57,527 nucleotides of DNA from Rhodocollybia butyracea (lineage: Eukaryota; Basidiomycota; Agaricomycetes; Agaricales; Omphalotaceae). The notes below the pieces were generated by a model. The model had not been told where the DNA came from and did no database searches. It worked only from the letters and a program-made list of their open reading frames with translations. The position numbers and the translations under genes were made by a program. The DNA lies in contig JADNRY010000384.1 of assembly GCA_015501585.1 (NCBI GenBank), positions 1 to 57,527 of the forward strand, written 5' to 3'. Below, one piece after another: positions 56,355 to 57,527 of the stretch (positions are counted from its first letter, which is position 1; each line of letters starts with the position of its first letter).

Positions 56355-57527
56355 TTATTTCAGTGAAAATGGACGAACGGTGGTGCTCCCTTGCTCCGCT
56401 GGCATGAAGGTTGCCGATCCTGGGGGTAGGTCATTGTATTTAAGTGAAAAGGGATGGATAGTCGCTGGATTGGAATCTTCAATGTTTATAATAGCTTGCT
56501 CCAGATCTGGGGCAAATAGCTCGGTCCTGTTGTCCATATTTGTATGACCTTTGCCTTCAGAGGGCTGCACATCGACTCCTAAGCCTATGCGTACAAGGAT
56601 TAGTGTTGATGCAATGGCCTGGCGGAAAATACAGTCAGTACTAGTGCTCCAGTAACATTATTTCGGGGCATGCCAGTGTTTACTTACAGCAACCTGTGTG
56701 AGCGCACACAGGCTCAAAATTTCAGGGCCATTTTGTAGATTGAGTAACCCGTTGGATCCAGACACGGTTACATTCAGTGCCAATGCCACACCCAAAAAGA
56801 CCGGCATAAGCAGTCCAGATTCTAAACTATCCAAAGTTTAGGTCAACGCATCAGATGACTCAGTATAACTTCATACAAAATTTCTGTAAAATTCCCAAGC
56901 GCAGCCCCAGAGGGTTTTCCAAGTAATTTCTCTGTCTGACGGTTTAACCACCAAAGTCTGGATGCTATGATAGCAAAAAGTATCAACTGATAGAATTATG
57001 TGGATAATGACTGTAATCAAACCTAGCATCCCTGTGAGTATGAGCCCGTTGAGAATATCAACAAAGCCATAGATGACAAAGTAAACACTATCTTCTCCTA
57101 TTACAAATACAAGTGCAAAAGGATTCCCGACACTGTTAAATAGTAAATAAATGATGCCTACTGGGCCATTTCATGTTAGATTTGGATATGTACCAAAAGT
57201 GCACAATACACTGAGACCAAGCGGGAAAATCACTATTTTTCTTGCATTCCACAAACGATAGCATCGATGTAGCTAAGCTTTGATGAAAAACTGAACACAC
57301 AATGAAGGACTTGTATGACACACCAGTACTAGATCTTCGAGAGAACTTTATCCATCCTTTCTGTGAGTAACACTTCTATATTGAGAGACAAAGAACAAAC
57401 CTAGTGACAAAGAAGATTGATCTCACAGCAATTGTAAGACTATTAGTATTATCAACTTCCAAGAGACCTTCAAGAAGGTCATCATGAGGATCTATTCTTA
57501 CTTACTTATCTTGTGTTCCACTCTGTC
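56355..57527 (-). CDS. Fungal multi-span membrane protein, right copy (5' end outside window)
   Basis: Exons on the minus strand: beyond 57527 to 57401, 57345-57324 (22-nt micro-exon), 57272-57194, 57157-57023, 56964-56877, 56826-56688 and 56618-56355; all phases agree. The product has LEDLVLLHRCYRLWNARK (the ED...RCYxxW signature of a basidiomycete integral membrane family), several hydrophobic spans, SRLWWLNRQTEKLLGK on the loop before the LESGLL span, and a polar, probably cytosolic tail with PFSLKY motifs. The function of the family is unknown to me. The stop TAA at 56355 sits where the left copy has TAC, and two further bases-in-frame motifs (LIRPFSLRY) lie downstream, so the tail may be shortened by a recent change. 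Confidence 0.7.

Overview
The window looks like a repeat-rich accessory region of a filamentous basidiomycete, most likely an Agaricomycete. Genes have several short introns (about 50-65 nt, GT...AG). There is a NACHT-WD40 NLR-like gene with the C-terminal tail seen in that group, together with Ty1/copia, LINE and fold-back elements. A Rhizoctonia-like fungus is possible, but the sequence does not prove the genus.

Layout. 0.1-6.5 kb: two copies of a non-coding duplication flank a frameshifted gene of unknown function (2429-5228). 7.4-11.6 kb: a tandemly duplicated block carries an intact seven-exon gene for a predicted secreted protein (9018-10642) made of two homologous modules. The second copy of the block is broken at 11625 and resumes, inverted, at 27118, with a decayed paralogue at 25.6-26.4 kb. 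11.6-34.3 kb: one Ty1/copia element is found as two halves, the 3' half on the minus strand (11626-18079) and the 5' half on the plus strand (27124-30559). Each half ends exactly at a 3.4-3.8 kb palindromic fold-back element (FB1 18080-21484, FB2 30560-34346). The outer target-site duplications of the halves match (CCAAC). The simplest reading is that FB inserted into the copia integrase gene, and recombination between two FB copies then inverted about 9 kb. A gag-only LTR element (22331-23938) lies inside the inverted segment. 34.3-45.1 kb: an ankyrin-repeat gene remnant, LTR-like repeats, a LINE 3' fragment, two 0.37 kb hairpin elements and copies of a dispersed repeat.

45.2-49.5 kb: a minus-strand NACHT-WD40 gene with 14 WD40 repeats and one TGA in repeat 13. 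50.7-51.36 kb: a three-exon gene for a 182-aa proline-rich protein, reconstructed from splice sites. 53.5-54.1 kb: a short tandem duplication. 54.2-57.5 kb: two tandem copies of a multi-exon membrane-protein gene; the left copy is decayed and the right copy is open but cut by the window edge.

Main signals: fold-back elements built from nested palindromes that mark the ends of an inversion, a gag-only element that probably shares tRNA priming with the copia element, in-frame stopless introns in the secreted-protein gene, and recurring probable CGA-to-TGA stops. All homology statements come from reading the sequence, not from searches.
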